A stretch of DNA of 64,000 nt from an uncultured Lachnospiraceae bacterium. GTDB taxonomy: Bacteria; Bacillota; Clostridia; Lachnospirales; Lachnospiraceae. The position numbers were made by a program, and so were the translations under genes. Positions 18,660 through 27,396 of the stretch are shown here, piece after piece (position 1 is the first letter of the stretch; each line of letters opens with the position of its first letter). The notes beneath the pieces were generated by a model. It had not been told where the DNA came from and ran no database searches. It was given only the letters and a program-made list of their open reading frames with translations. The stretch is taken from contig CAJUID010000004.1 in NCBI GenBank assembly GCA_910585905.1, positions 62,001 through 126,000 of the forward strand, in the 5' to 3' direction.

Positions 18660-19505
18660 ATGATACGATCTGATAACCATGTACACACTTGCTTTTCTAC
18701 CGACAGCAGCACCCCGGTGGAAGATATGCTTGCCCGCGCAAAATCATTAGGGCTTACTTCCATCTGTTTTACAGACCATATCGACTATGGGTTCCCCGTA
18801 GAAAAATATGGGATGGATTTTCTTTTTCCGGTAGATCAATATTTGAATATATTAAAAGAATGTGCAGCAAAAAATCCTGGATTCGATATTCGGATTGGCG
18901 TGGAGCTTGGCTTAAAAAAAGACATTCTCCCCCTTGCTGTTTCACTGGCAAAAGAATACAGTTTTGACTTTATTATCGGCTCTACCCATCTGGTAGACAA
19001 TATCGACCCATACTACAGCGAATATTGGGAAGGGCACGGCGAATCCAAAGGAATCCGGCATTACTATGAAGCCACTTACGATAACATAAGGCAGGGGTTT
19101 GATTTTGATATATACGGCCATATTGACTATGTTATCCGCTACTGCCCGGCGGTCAAAGCAGCAGAATCTAAATCTGAGATAATAGAGCCGCATTACCGGA
19201 CTATGCTAAAAGAAAATAGGGAAATACTAGACGAAATCCTACTGGCATTAATTGAATCAGGGAAAGGCATCGAAGTCAATACTGGTGGGTTAAAATATAT
19301 GCTTGGACATCCAAACCCACATGAGGACATTCTAAGCCGCTACCGCACACTCGGCGGAGAACTCCTTTCCGTTGGTTCCGATGCCCATGAGACAAAACAT
19401 CTTGCCTGGCAGTTTGCAGGCATCCCTAAATTACTACAAAAATGCGGCTTCACCCACTATACAGAATTTCACAAAAGAAAGCCCGTGCAAATTCCACTTG
19501 CATAG
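18660..19505 (+). CDS. hisJ: Histidinol-phosphatase, PHP family
   Basis: Dephosphorylates L-histidinol phosphate in histidine synthesis, using a PHP-type metal centre. 281 residues with all PHP motifs: DNHVHTCFSTDS (5-16), FTDHIDYG, GVELGLK, GSTHLVD, YGHIDYV and VGSDAHE. GAGGG lies 5 bases before the ATG. It follows rqcH by 84 bp and converges with the cysteine desulfurase gene. No other his genes are nearby, as is usual for this type. Another PHP-family phosphoesterase activity cannot be excluded. Confidence 0.9.
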   Translation: MIRSDNHVHTCFSTDSSTPVEDMLARAKSLGLTSICFTDHIDYGFPVEKYGMDFLFPVDQYLNILKECAAKNPGFDIRIGVELGLKKDILPLAVSLAKEYSFDFIIGSTHLVDNIDPYYSEYWEGHGESKGIRHYYEATYDNIRQGFDFDIYGHIDYVIRYCPAVKAAESKSEIIEPHYRTMLKENREILDEILLALIESGKGIEVNTGGLKYMLGHPNPHEDILSRYRTLGGELLSVGSDAHETKHLAWQFAGIPKLLQKCGFTHYTEFHKRKPVQIPLA

Positions 19506-19520
19506 GCTTTCTATGCATTT
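19477..19520 (+). terminator. Terminator-like hairpin at the end of hisJ
   Basis: GAAAGCC (19477-19483) pairs with GGCTTTC (19505-19511), with inner TGCAA/TTGCA pairing, overlapping the hisJ stop. The T-rich tail is modest. It lies between two convergent genes and may serve both. Confidence 0.4.
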
Positions 19521-20695
19521 TATACAAATCCTTTTTCCTGAAGCTCAAGATATTCTTCCGAAAATTCCCGGAGATTACCCACCAGCTCTTTGATCTTATC
19601 TGCCACATACTCCATCTCTTCTATTGTATTTTCTGCGCCCAGGGAAATGCGTATTGTCCCCCTGGAAAATTCGGGAGGTAGGCCAATCCCCTGCAGCACA
19701 TGGGAAACCGTGTGTTCTGAGGCGGCACAGGCAGAACCGCCCGATACACAGATTCCTTCCATATCCAGAAGAATAATAAGCGATTCTCCCTCGAGAAATC
19801 GAAAACTTACATTTACATTTCCATCCAATCGGTCTTTCCTCGAACCGTTTATTTTGCAAAATGGAATCTCCGTCTCCAGCCTGTGGAGCAAATATTCACG
19901 CAGGGATAACATTTTTTCATGGTTCTTTTGATATTCCCTCTCCCCCACTGCCACAGCCTTCCCCATTCCTACAATGCCCGCCACATTTTCCGTTCCGGCC
20001 CGCCGCCCTCTCTCCTGGCTGCCGCCATGCAAAAAGGATGGCAGGTCAATTCCAGAGCGAACGTACAGGAACCCGACGCCCTTTGGTCCCTGGAATTTAT
20101 GGCTGCTGGCGCTGAGCATACCGATTCCCATCTTTCCCACATCAATCTTCTCATGAAGATATGCTTGCACCGCATCCGTATGAAATAAAATTCCATTCCT
20201 TTCTGCTATCGCACCGATCTCCTGGATTGGCTGCACTGTGCCAACTTCATTATTTGCAAACATGATGCTGATTAAGATTGTATCAGGGCGTATAGCACGC
20301 TCTAATTCTTCTATGGAAACTCTGCCCTCCGCGTCAACTGGAAGATACGTAATGTCATATCCCCTTGTCTCCAGATATTCGCAGGCGCGCAGAATGGCAT
20401 GATGCTCAATACACGAAGTAATAATATGCCTCCCCCGGTTCCGCATCCCCTCCGCAGCGCCCACCAGCGCCCAATTGTCTGATTCAGTCCCACCACTGGT
20501 AAAATATATTTCATTGCTCTCTGCTCCGATACTGTCTGCAATCCTCTGGCGCACACGCTGTAGGATTTCTTTGGCATCCTCGCTAAATTCATATACACCA
20601 GAAGGGTTCGCATAAAGTTCCCCGAAATACGGCTCCATTTCGCGTATCACCTCAGGATGCACAGCAGTCGTCGCGGCATGGTCTAGATATATCAT
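19520..20695 (-). CDS. Cysteine desulfurase, NifS/IscS family
   Basis: PLP enzyme that takes sulfur from L-cysteine for Fe-S clusters or tRNA thiolation. 391 residues. MIYLDHAATT at the start, SGGTESDN, the Asp-containing FHTDAVQAYLH, the PLP lysine in SSHKFQGPKGVGFLY, GGSQERGRRAGTEN, and the catalytic cysteine in SGGSACAASEHTVSHVL. It is the NifS-like group with a short cysteine loop. GGGAG precedes the ATG. No thiI, iscU or nifU gene is adjacent in this window, so the sulfur acceptor is unclear. Confidence 0.94.
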   Translation of the reverse strand: MIYLDHAATTAVHPEVIREMEPYFGELYANPSGVYEFSEDAKEILQRVRQRIADSIGAESNEIYFTSGGTESDNWALVGAAEGMRNRGRHIITSCIEHHAILRACEYLETRGYDITYLPVDAEGRVSIEELERAIRPDTILISIMFANNEVGTVQPIQEIGAIAERNGILFHTDAVQAYLHEKIDVGKMGIGMLSASSHKFQGPKGVGFLYVRSGIDLPSFLHGGSQERGRRAGTENVAGIVGMGKAVAVGEREYQKNHEKMLSLREYLLHRLETEIPFCKINGSRKDRLDGNVNVSFRFLEGESLIILLDMEGICVSGGSACAASEHTVSHVLQGIGLPPEFSRGTIRISLGAENTIEEMEYVADKIKELVGNLREFSEEYLELQEKGFV

Positions 20696-21165
20696 TGTAC
20701 TCTCCCTTCTAAATCCTATATCACTTATTTCAAATATTTCTCATGGAACTAAGCTATTTTAGCAAATATACATAATAATTCTTATAAATTATATGAAAAC
20801 CATATAGGATTTGTGCCTTCCTCCTCTGTTGAATAGTTTTGCGGCTTTCTGCTACCCCTTTGCTAATTGCTTTTTCTACTTTAGTAGTTTATTTTCTTTC
20901 CCACTAAACTATATCCCCTCACTTAGCATCTTCCATTTTATATTATTCTTTTTGCTCCCAAGCGCAATAGCCCTCCTGTTCTCGGATGTGCTATTATCCT
21001 TTATATCCGCCCAAATAAGCCCCTAAAACTTCCCACCCGACAATTTCACCTTCACCGTAAAAGCCCCAAATAAACGTTTACACAGCACATAATTAAACGG
21101 ATATGCAGCGCAATTTTGCGTTAAACCTCCTCCACCACTTAAAAGTCACATTTCATAGGCAAAAT
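20696..21165. other. Gene-free, probably decayed DNA at the edge of the accessory island
   Basis: About 470 bp without an intact gene. On the minus strand between about 20850 and 21030, stretches such as ENRRAIALGSKKNN look coding-like but are broken by several stop codons. No repeat or RNA gene recognised. A short palindrome (GCGCAATTTTGCG) lies at 21109-21121. It marks the change from housekeeping genes to the decayed island. Confidence 0.4.
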
Positions 21166-21681
21166 TCACTCCCCTAAACCATGCTCCATCATCCACCCAG
21201 CCATATCAATAACATCAGCTCCACCACTGCTATTGACCAGCCGTATTTCAAACTCTTCCAACTCTAAAATATCCCATAATGCATCTTCTGGCACATTATC
21301 AATGGATAAATCCGTTTCTTTTGCTTTTATTAATAAATGTTGCCAGTTAATACTTGTCACTTCATAAACTTTGCCTGAAATTAGGATATATTGAATCTTT
21401 GTATCGTTAATTGTTTTTGTCCTCCACTAATCAAATATTTTTCATTTCTTCTTGTATTGTTTATATAATCACTTATTTTTTCATCCATCTCATTCTCGGT
21501 TATTTTCCCATCTATTTTATCCTGTATAATTATCCATTATCATCTGATTATGTTTTATTACATTAAGACGCTCATCTGTTAAATAATGCGTAATATCACC
21601 ACTTTTATCACCATAATCAGTATCAAATAATATATCTAACCAAAATTGTGAAAAATACCAGTCACTGCTTCTTGATTTCAT
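21166..21681 (-). pseudogene. Broken hypothetical gene downstream of the ParB-like remnant
   Basis: Reading from ATG at 21681, which overlaps the preceding TGA as ATGA, the frame gives MKSRSSDWYFSQFWLD... until a stop near 21523. The +1 frame then continues (QDKIDGKITENEMDEKISDY...) to about 21420, and a third frame finishes with KIQYILISGKVYEV... to the stop at 21166. The last 64 codons alone look like a small gene starting with GTG at 21360, but they are only the 3' end. Total about 170 codons. No family recognised. The single-base shifts lie at or near short runs. Confidence 0.6.
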
Positions 21682-22066
21682 GATATTAAGAAAAGGTATA
21701 ACTTTAATTGTTCATCTGCATATTCTTTTCTATATTTTTCTTCCTGGCAAACATAATGGCATTTAACAGTCGTTAAGCCTAAATCTCTACAAGCTCTTAC
21801 CCTTTCATGACCATCAATAATTGTTTTGTCCCGCGCTATTAATACAGGACACGTAACTCCATACTTATTTATATTATTGAGAAACATGATCCAATCTGTA
21901 CCGGTACGCATACCAGAATACTGTTCATAATCAGGTATTGCACTTATTCCCTGATAGGAATTTCATATATTGATTCATCTAATTTCTTATCTACTACGCT
22001 CTCCCTGAACTATGACTTTTCATTAATAGTTTCTTCAATAACTTTATTTATTTCTCTTGTGGTCAT
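21678..22066 (-). pseudogene. ParB/Srx-fold protein, frameshifted remnant
   Basis: From about 22066 the frame gives MTTREINKVIEETINEKS, a TAG stop, then ESVVDKKLDESIYEIPIR. After a one-base shift near 21960 it continues ISAIPDYEQYSGMRTGTDW and KTIIDGHERVRACRDLGLTTV to the TGA at 21678. The NGHxR-like motif (IDGHERVRA) and the spacing of IPI before it are typical of the ParB N-terminal nuclease-like fold found in plasmids and integrative elements. The MTTREINK stretch may be the end of the preceding DUF3102 protein, so this could once have been a fusion. Confidence 0.65.
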
Positions 22067-22440
22067 TGATTTTAAACGTAGTTTTCAATAAATTCTTCTA
22101 TTTTTTAGTTGGCACATCCAATAATAAACCAACTTTTGTTATCTCCAAATTGGAAATCGCTTGCGAATTTGAACCAAATTCCTTCGCAATCCTCATAAAC
22201 TGGTTAGCAGTCCTTTGGCTAAATTCAACTTTATTTTCTAACCATGAACCCCATTCTCCACGAGGCAGTCTTTCTTTTGCTTCCATTAATTTATATCCAA
22301 TTTGGATAATATTTTGCGCTGTTTGGTTTTTTAATGCAATTTCCGTTTTCAATGTGCGCTCGTTTTGGGTACAGCAAAGGAAAAGAAACATTGTTGCATA
22401 CTTCTTCTCTGCTGTTGGTAAAAATTACTGTTGGATATTT
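22064..22440 (-). pseudogene. DUF3102 protein, frameshifted remnant
   Basis: The frame ending at 22098 contains NIIQIGYKLMEAKERLPRGE and WGSWLENKVEFSQRTANQFM, the DUF3102 signature of conjugative-element and plasmid proteins. After the stop, IEEFIENYV continues in another frame, then KSMTTREINK in a third. The apparent start (MFLFLCC) is not native; the true N terminus is lost around 22400-22440. It is adjacent to the ParB-like remnant on the same strand. Confidence 0.65.
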
Positions 22441-22766
22441 TGCAGAATCGCTTAGAAATCACGCATAATATGTTTGTTCTGTCTCGTTAATATACATTCC
22501 AGAATATTTATTTGCTATTTTATTCTGGAATATAAAAAATGACTGCCACTGTGCTACTGTTACACTTTGGCAGTCCATTATAGGGATATTCCGTTTTGTT
22601 AGGGATAGTATTGGAGCAATGAAGCTGGGGTTTTATTTAATAGTATGTGCAAACTTCATACCTTTGCAAGCATCTCTAGCCTATTCATTAGTAATTTGTT
22701 TATTTCTTTATGCCTAATCTCTATCTGTCTGTGGTGCTAAAATTAATTCACATAAGTTTCTATGTA
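22441..22766. other. Intergenic stretch with two hairpins and coding debris
   Basis: No gene. It holds a 10-bp stem at 22497-22530 (TTCCAGAATA / TATTCTGGAA) and the terminator at 22533-22575. Short coding-like debris (EINKLLMNRLEMLAKV) is seen on the minus strand near 22650-22720. Confidence 0.45.
22533..22575 (-). terminator. Rho-independent terminator
   Basis: On the minus strand GACTGCCA (22575-22568) pairs with TGGCAGTC (22548-22541), followed by ATTTTTT. It lies downstream of the pseudogene ending at 22767 and upstream of the DUF3102 remnant. Confidence 0.6.
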
Positions 22767-23660
22767 TTAAATGAAAATACTATATGCTGTTTTTTCATCA
22801 ACTACCACATCTTCCTTTTCTAATGTATGTTGAATTGTCTCTAAGTCCCCATATACTTTATATATTTGCTTAATCTCTTCACTTGACATAACATTACATA
22901 ATTTAGCAACATTACAAAACTCTTTCCTGTGTTTCTTTTATAGTTCTATCTACATCGGCACATATTTCATTAATTTCACTTTGTCGAAAAGTAGTACTCT
23001 GGCTAATAATCCATCATCTAAAATCTACAAGATACTTATTTTCACGCAATTCTTCCATACACGGATGATAAGGTCCCTCTTTATTTAAATAATTTGGCAT
23101 ATTCGGAATTATTATTTTTTCAATAACTTCTGCATTGTCAGGAGAACTCGCGAATTCATTCATGCCAAATCTACTATTACTAACTAATTCCACACTATTT
23201 TCAGTTTTTTCCTGCAATGCCATAAAAATATAAATATCAAATTTATAATTATCTTCGTCAGCATTTCCCATTCTTACTAGTTTCCAATTTTAATGCCATG
23301 TGAATGATTGTCTAATCTCCCAAACTCTTTATTAAGATTCATTCTCTCCAACATATCCGAATAACTTAAACCTCTATAATCTAATTTTAAATTGACTTTT
23401 TTTCTAAATAGTTCAGAGCCTTCATAGTATAAATCTGGATATAATTCATCAACATACTTAATATAGGGCAACCCACTCATATTAGATGAACACAGACTTT
23501 CAGATAAAAACCACAATTCATCATATAAGATCATTAATCCTAATGGACTTTCTATAATAGGATGTGGAGAATCCCATATATCATTTTCTGAAAGTGGAAT
23601 TGATTACGATAATCATAAAATTTGGGTATGATAAACCTATATAAGCAATTCTTTTTTCAT
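22767..23660 (-). pseudogene. Unrecognised gene broken by several frameshifts
   Basis: Starts at ATG 23660 after AGAGGATACTAG. With one base restored in an A-run it reads MKKRIAYIGLSYP, then shifts to FYDYRN and again to IPLSENDIWDSPHPIIESP. It continues intact as MILYDELWFLSESLCSSN... to a TAG at 23277, shifts to LVRMGNADEDNYKF...KYLVDFR, passes a TGA at 23014, and ends in another frame with SSEEIKQIYKVYGDLETI... at 22767. About 298 codons in total. The two 85-codon open frames inside are fragments of this one gene. No family recognised. Confidence 0.65.
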
Positions 23661-23833
23661 TCTAGTATCCTCTTAAACTATCTTTCAGATTTATGACCTA
23701 AATCCCCCTCAAATTATAACTAGGACTTCAAATCCTTATCAATACTGGCTCGTTATAGTTTTGAATTTAGGTTATAAAATATATTTCTTTTTGCAACTTA
23801 CACCATTAAAAAAGTAAGCATAATTTTAAATAC

Positions 23834-25258
23834 CTATTTTCTGTCTGCTGCTAGCTTATTTAAAACAGAAATTTTTTTCATTACTCCATCTAAACTTTTA
23901 TTGTTAGTTATTTCATAATAAAATTTAGCAGACTTCATATATTCCATGCACACTTCAAATTCCTTTTGCGAAATTAAATTTATATCATTTTCCCACATGG
24001 AAATATAATTACCAACAATTAATTCTTCAGTTCGAAATTGTCTTATTATATCCCCTTGTTTTTCAAAAGTTTTTAATGCTTCTTTTTGCAAATTTATGGA
24101 ATCTTCATATTTCTCTAACCGAAAGTATACACCTCCTATGTTACTTTTAGTTCTAGCAATCATATTTTGAATTTCTTTTTTATCATAAGATTTATTAGAT
24201 TTCAATGACTTTTTTAGTTTTTTTCTTTTTTCTAAACTTACTTTATGAGCTTTTACAGCCTCTTTGAAAATTTTCCTAGCTTTTGACAAGTTCCCCTCAT
24301 TTTTATATAAAATCCCTTTGTTTACAAGCATCGCACCATAGTCACTATAATATAATCCCCATAAAAATTCTATATCCTCGTATAGATTTCCTCTTTTATT
24401 TTCATAATCCTGGCACATTTTCTTTGCTTCAGCAAAAAGGGTACTTGCCTCATTTAACAATTTCTTTTTCTTGTCTTTTGGTGTTACATTGGCAATTGCT
24501 AAACTATACGCACATCCTATAATTTTTCGAATATATTCTTTATCTAACACATACATAAATTTATCAACATCGTATACCTTTAATAACTGATTAGCAATCT
24601 CAACTGATTTTTCATAATTTTTTCTTTTCTCTAAATAATCCGTAAGAATATATCCTATTTCCAATACATCATTATCTATAGAACTCAAAGAATCTGGACA
24701 ATGTTCTGTGAACCAATCACACAGAACATCTTCAATTGTTTCCTCACCTTTAATTGTATTAAGTGCTTGTACAATTTTTAAAACAGAATCTGCATTTAGC
24801 TGCCTTTTATTATCTGCATGTATTAAAAAATAACGATATAACACTGCATATTTATCCTGTGGCAATTTTCTATCTATAATTTTGATCCAATCTCTAATAT
24901 TCTCTTCAGTCAACAATTCATATGACTCATCTCCTAGCATTTCTTTTAAAATAGATGTAAATAATTTTTCATTTGATATACAATTCGACAAAGTGGTTAC
25001 TTTTATTCTAGTATATGCTTCTGAATCATATTCAAATCCTTTATATGTTAAAGATTCACAAAACTCACATAGAGAATCGTCCAGTAGGATTAAAAACTGG
25101 CCATTTGGTGTTTCCGGATTTTTTTGCCCAAAAACCTGATGCAACATTATATCTGCAAAATCTTCTACAAAGTTTTTTGCATATTCTTCTGCATGTTCTG
25201 CTGCAATTTGAGAAACCAGTGCTTTTATTCCCGATATAAATATAGATTGCATAACCAT
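23834..25258 (-). CDS. TPR-repeat protein of unknown function
   Basis: 474 residues. It is the only long intact gene in the decayed island. The N-terminal 180 residues are helical and unrecognised (SGIKALVSQIAAEHAEEYAK). From about 195 onward there are helix pairs of TPR type, for example NKGILYKNEGNLSKARKIFK, and YFRLEKYEDSINLQKEALKT near 400. A Lys-rich linker occurs near 340-360. No signal peptide or membrane helix. GGGAGG sits 6 bases before the ATG, a strong site. Very AT-rich codon use compared with 28-64 kb suggests horizontal acquisition. Could be a regulator or a defence/abortive-infection component; nothing in the sequence decides this. Confidence 0.75.
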   Translation of the reverse strand: MVMQSIFISGIKALVSQIAAEHAEEYAKNFVEDFADIMLHQVFGQKNPETPNGQFLILLDDSLCEFCESLTYKGFEYDSEAYTRIKVTTLSNCISNEKLFTSILKEMLGDESYELLTEENIRDWIKIIDRKLPQDKYAVLYRYFLIHADNKRQLNADSVLKIVQALNTIKGEETIEDVLCDWFTEHCPDSLSSIDNDVLEIGYILTDYLEKRKNYEKSVEIANQLLKVYDVDKFMYVLDKEYIRKIIGCAYSLAIANVTPKDKKKKLLNEASTLFAEAKKMCQDYENKRGNLYEDIEFLWGLYYSDYGAMLVNKGILYKNEGNLSKARKIFKEAVKAHKVSLEKRKKLKKSLKSNKSYDKKEIQNMIARTKSNIGGVYFRLEKYEDSINLQKEALKTFEKQGDIIRQFRTEELIVGNYISMWENDINLISQKEFEVCMEYMKSAKFYYEITNNKSLDGVMKKISVLNKLAADRK

Positions 25259-25419
25259 ATTTTTCCTCCCTTTATAAAGATAACTATTTTAAATTATAAT
25301 ATTTTCTAGATAGTTAAAAACCTTCTAGCCTTAATTTTTTCTATCTGAACTTTAATACACAACTTTAAAAATTTTAATTTTTGCTACTATACCTTGAACC
25401 TTTTTTATTTTATCATACT

Positions 25420-25665
25420 CAAGATTTAAATCCTTCTACATCGTTCGACATATTCCGACACTCCTATATTATAAATTCCTTACAACCAACATTGATAGAA
25501 ATTTCTCCAAATAATACTTCTTGCTTTAATGTTTCGTTATCTGAATTAAGAACTTTTGCGCCCATTTTATACAATGTGGGTTTAACGTCTGCAATAACAG
25601 CAAGTTTTTTGTAATTTGATTATCAGTCCATGTTTTGCTACGACTTGTATTATCATTTTTTAAGG
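25420..25665 (-). pseudogene. Short coding remnant, unidentified
   Basis: Minus-strand pieces NTSRSKTWTDNQIT, then after a frame change KLAVIADVKPTLYKMGAKVL and on to CKEFII, a TAG at 25466-25464 and further CRNMSNDVEGF. The pieces join into one coding-like stretch of about 80 codons without a start. Origin unknown. Confidence 0.4.
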
Positions 25666-25762
25666 GGCTGTCGCTTTAATGAATAAAGATTCGTGAAAGG
25701 GCAGCTTCATTTTTGCTGTTTTTATATGTAATTTCAAGAAAATACTCCAAATTATTATTCTG

Positions 25763-26026
25763 TTATTCTATAAAAAGAGCATACTTTAATAAGCCATTTC
25801 CCATGACTTGAAAGTTTGTTTTAAAATCAAGCACTGGACCTATGTCACTGTCTGTAGCCTTGCTGTCGTGCTTGTCTTTCAGTATCTTGAAAAGGCTGTC
25901 TTACTCTGCATTTATTTCCTGCATGTCAGCAACGTTGCCTCCGTTATCTTGGTGGTGTTTCCTTAAAAGCTGCTTGTATTGTTTCCTAAGTTCCAATAAA
26001 TCTGATACATTCTTGAAATATTTCAT
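25763..26026 (-). pseudogene. Small J-domain-like (DnaJ-like) protein with internal stop
   Basis: ATG at 26026: MKYFKNVSDLLELRKQYKQL continues LRKHHQDNGGNVADMQEINAE, then TAA where a Tyr codon is expected, then DSLFKILKDKH... to the stop at 25763. This matches small J-domain-like proteins common on Firmicutes plasmids and integrative elements. The usual HPD tripeptide is HQD here, another sign of decay or of relaxed function. Confidence 0.65.
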
Positions 26027-26116
26027 AAGAAATAACCTCACATCAAAAAAGTGCAAAGCCTCAATAATTGAATAGACTTTACACTCTTTGTGGATAATAT
26101 AATATGTAGTTGTTGG

Positions 26117-26377
26117 CTATGATATGTTTTGAAGTTTTAGGCTGTGTTCTTGAATTACCTTTTTCATAATCTCGATATCATCTTGAATTGCCTCTATTTG
26201 TTCAACACCTGATTGATAACGATTAAACGTACTGCTATAGCAGGATTCAATATTTTGTAATCGTGGAAGAATATCATTTTCTTGAGTAAGTTCAATCTTT
26301 TTCAGTCTGTCATTTACAGGCTTTAACTTCTTATCCATCATATCGGATATGGCTAATAATAACTCATTGTCTGTCAT
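26117..26377 (-). CDS. Small coiled-coil protein
   Basis: 86 residues, almost entirely charged helix with heptad spacing (MDKKLKPVNDRLKKIELTQE, then IEAIQDDIEIMKKVIQEHSL). No membrane segment or cysteine-rich motif. AAAGGAG is 9 bases before the ATG, and a promoter lies 45-75 bp upstream within the same inverted-repeat cassette. Similar short proteins starting MTDNELLLAI are familiar from Lachnospiraceae genomes (recollection, unverified). Function unknown; it could be an accessory to the cassette or a passenger. Confidence 0.7.
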   Translation of the reverse strand: MTDNELLLAISDMMDKKLKPVNDRLKKIELTQENDILPRLQNIESCYSSTFNRYQSGVEQIEAIQDDIEIMKKVIQEHSLKLQNIS

Positions 26378-26422
26378 ATTATCACGCTCCTTTGTGGTGG
26401 TGGTGCTTTATAAAGTATCTGT

Positions 26423-26451
26423 ATTATATCACGCGTGGAGTGTAAAGTCTA
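26423..26451 (-). promoter_or_regulatory. Promoter of the cassette coiled-coil gene
   Basis: On the minus strand TAGACT (26451-26446), 17-bp spacer, TATAAT (26428-26423). The -35 lies within the terminal inverted repeat, so the other end of the cassette carries the same -35 facing inward. Confidence 0.55.
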
Positions 26452-26970
26452 TTCATGATGTCAGAGACCATTCCCCCGCTGACTTCAAAACCATAGATTT
26501 CCTCCACCATTTCGGATATCTGCGTGGTAGTGATGCCCTTTGCATACATCGAAATAATTTTGTCCTCAATCCCAGAAATGTCTTTTTTCCGCTTTGGAAC
26601 AACCTGAGGCCCAAAAGTACTCTGTCTGTCCTGGGGCACGTCTACTTCAAACTCCCCATACTTGCTACGGACGGATTTTGGCTTTGTTCCGTTCCGGTAG
26701 TTTGGCTCCTCCGAGCGTTCGTATTTGTCATAGCCAAGATGCTCATTCATTTCGGATTCAAACATTCCCTGGATTGTGCCAAATAATAAATCTTTGAGGG
26801 CATCCCGAATGTCTTCTGCGGATTTAATCTCGTATTCCTGCAAAAGTCCCTAAATGAGTTTTTTCTTTCCCACTGTCATTGGTTTTGGTTTGTACACATT
26901 TCTTTTTTGTTTGCCATAATAAAAGGTCTCCTTTGATAATTAGATTTTATCATAGAAGACCTTTTTGGTA
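26424..26970 (-). mobile_element. IS256-family insertion sequence, truncated and degenerate
   Basis: The transposase N-terminal third is recognisable: IKSAEDIRDALKDLLFGTIQ, MNEHLGYDKYERSEEPNYRN, KTKPKSV-like region, IISMYAKGITTTQISEMVEE and IYGFEVSGGMVSDI, as in IS256/mutator transposases. The start region (ATG at 26917, MANKKEMC...) is separated by a frameshift and a TAG (near 26850). The DDE catalytic part is absent; the frame ends at the inverted repeat at 26455. An IS end resembling ACCAAAAAGGTCTTCTATGA lies near 26950-26970. Confidence 0.75.
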
Positions 26971-27065
26971 CATTCATTATTTACAGAAATTTGTTCAAAG
27001 TCTCCTCCACCAACTCCAGTTGGCATCCTATGAACACCAAAAACTTCAAATTCATATTCTTGCAT
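26970..27065 (-). pseudogene. 5' fragment of a gene interrupted by the IS256 element
   Basis: ATG at 27065, 10 bases after the DUF2087 gene stop. It reads MQEYEFEVFGVHRMPTGVGG and then GDFEQISVNN before running into the insertion-sequence end. No family recognised from about 31 codons. The remaining part is not found on the far side of the insertion sequence. Confidence 0.5.
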
Positions 27066-27075
27066 TAAAATATGC

Positions 27076-27396
27076 TTAATTCTCTCTAATATATTCTGCA
27101 TATGTATTTCTCCAATCATTTTCTACCCAATACTCTGAACCGTCACGAAGCCTTCCAAGAAATTTATATTGATACATTTCTCTGCGAATTAACTCTATGT
27201 CGCTAAACGCAATATGTAACTTAATAATTTTGTTTATTTCTTTTTCCGTATATTTCCTATTTGCGTCCATTTGTTCCACAATCTTTATAAGAACAATAAT
27301 CCTCATTGGTCTTTTAGATGGGTATTGTATTAACCTTCCATTAGAATCATAATAATTATCCAATTTTTTATTATATATTTGAATAGACTTCTCCAT
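27076..27396 (-). CDS. DUF2087 domain protein
   Basis: 106 residues. After a 25-residue lead (NKKLDNYYDSNGRLIQYPSK) comes the DUF2087 core: RPMRIIVLIKIVEQMDANRK, YTEKEINKIIKLHIAFSDIE and LIRREMYQYKFLGRLRDGSE, ending in YWV. The fold is likely a winged helix and the family is usually called a transcriptional regulator. GGGAGAG is 5 bases before the ATG. It is intact although its downstream neighbour was cut by IS256. Confidence 0.82.
   Translation of the reverse strand: MEKSIQIYNKKLDNYYDSNGRLIQYPSKRPMRIIVLIKIVEQMDANRKYTEKEINKIIKLHIAFSDIELIRREMYQYKFLGRLRDGSEYWVENDWRNTYAEYIREN

Larger units (their letters stand above)
26069..26455. mobile_element. 387-bp cassette with 18-bp perfect terminal inverted repeats
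   Basis: TGAATAGACTTTACACTC at 26069-26086 and its exact reverse complement at 26438-26455. Between them lie a promoter, a ribosome binding site and one 86-codon coiled-coil gene. The right end abuts the truncated IS256 transposase frame, which breaks off at this point. No target-site duplication is evident (flanks ATAAT and TGATG). Classification as mobile is inference from structure. Confidence 0.5.

Noticed and set aside
22057..22455. 132-codon plus-strand open frame
   Set aside because: It is antisense to the DUF3102 and ParB-like remnants, which carry recognisable family motifs on the minus strand.
25660..25712. GGGGCTGTCGC...GGGCAGC stretch as an insertion-sequence end
   Set aside because: Resembles ends of some IS families, but no partner end or transposase frame is found beside it; it may be only an imperfect hairpin.
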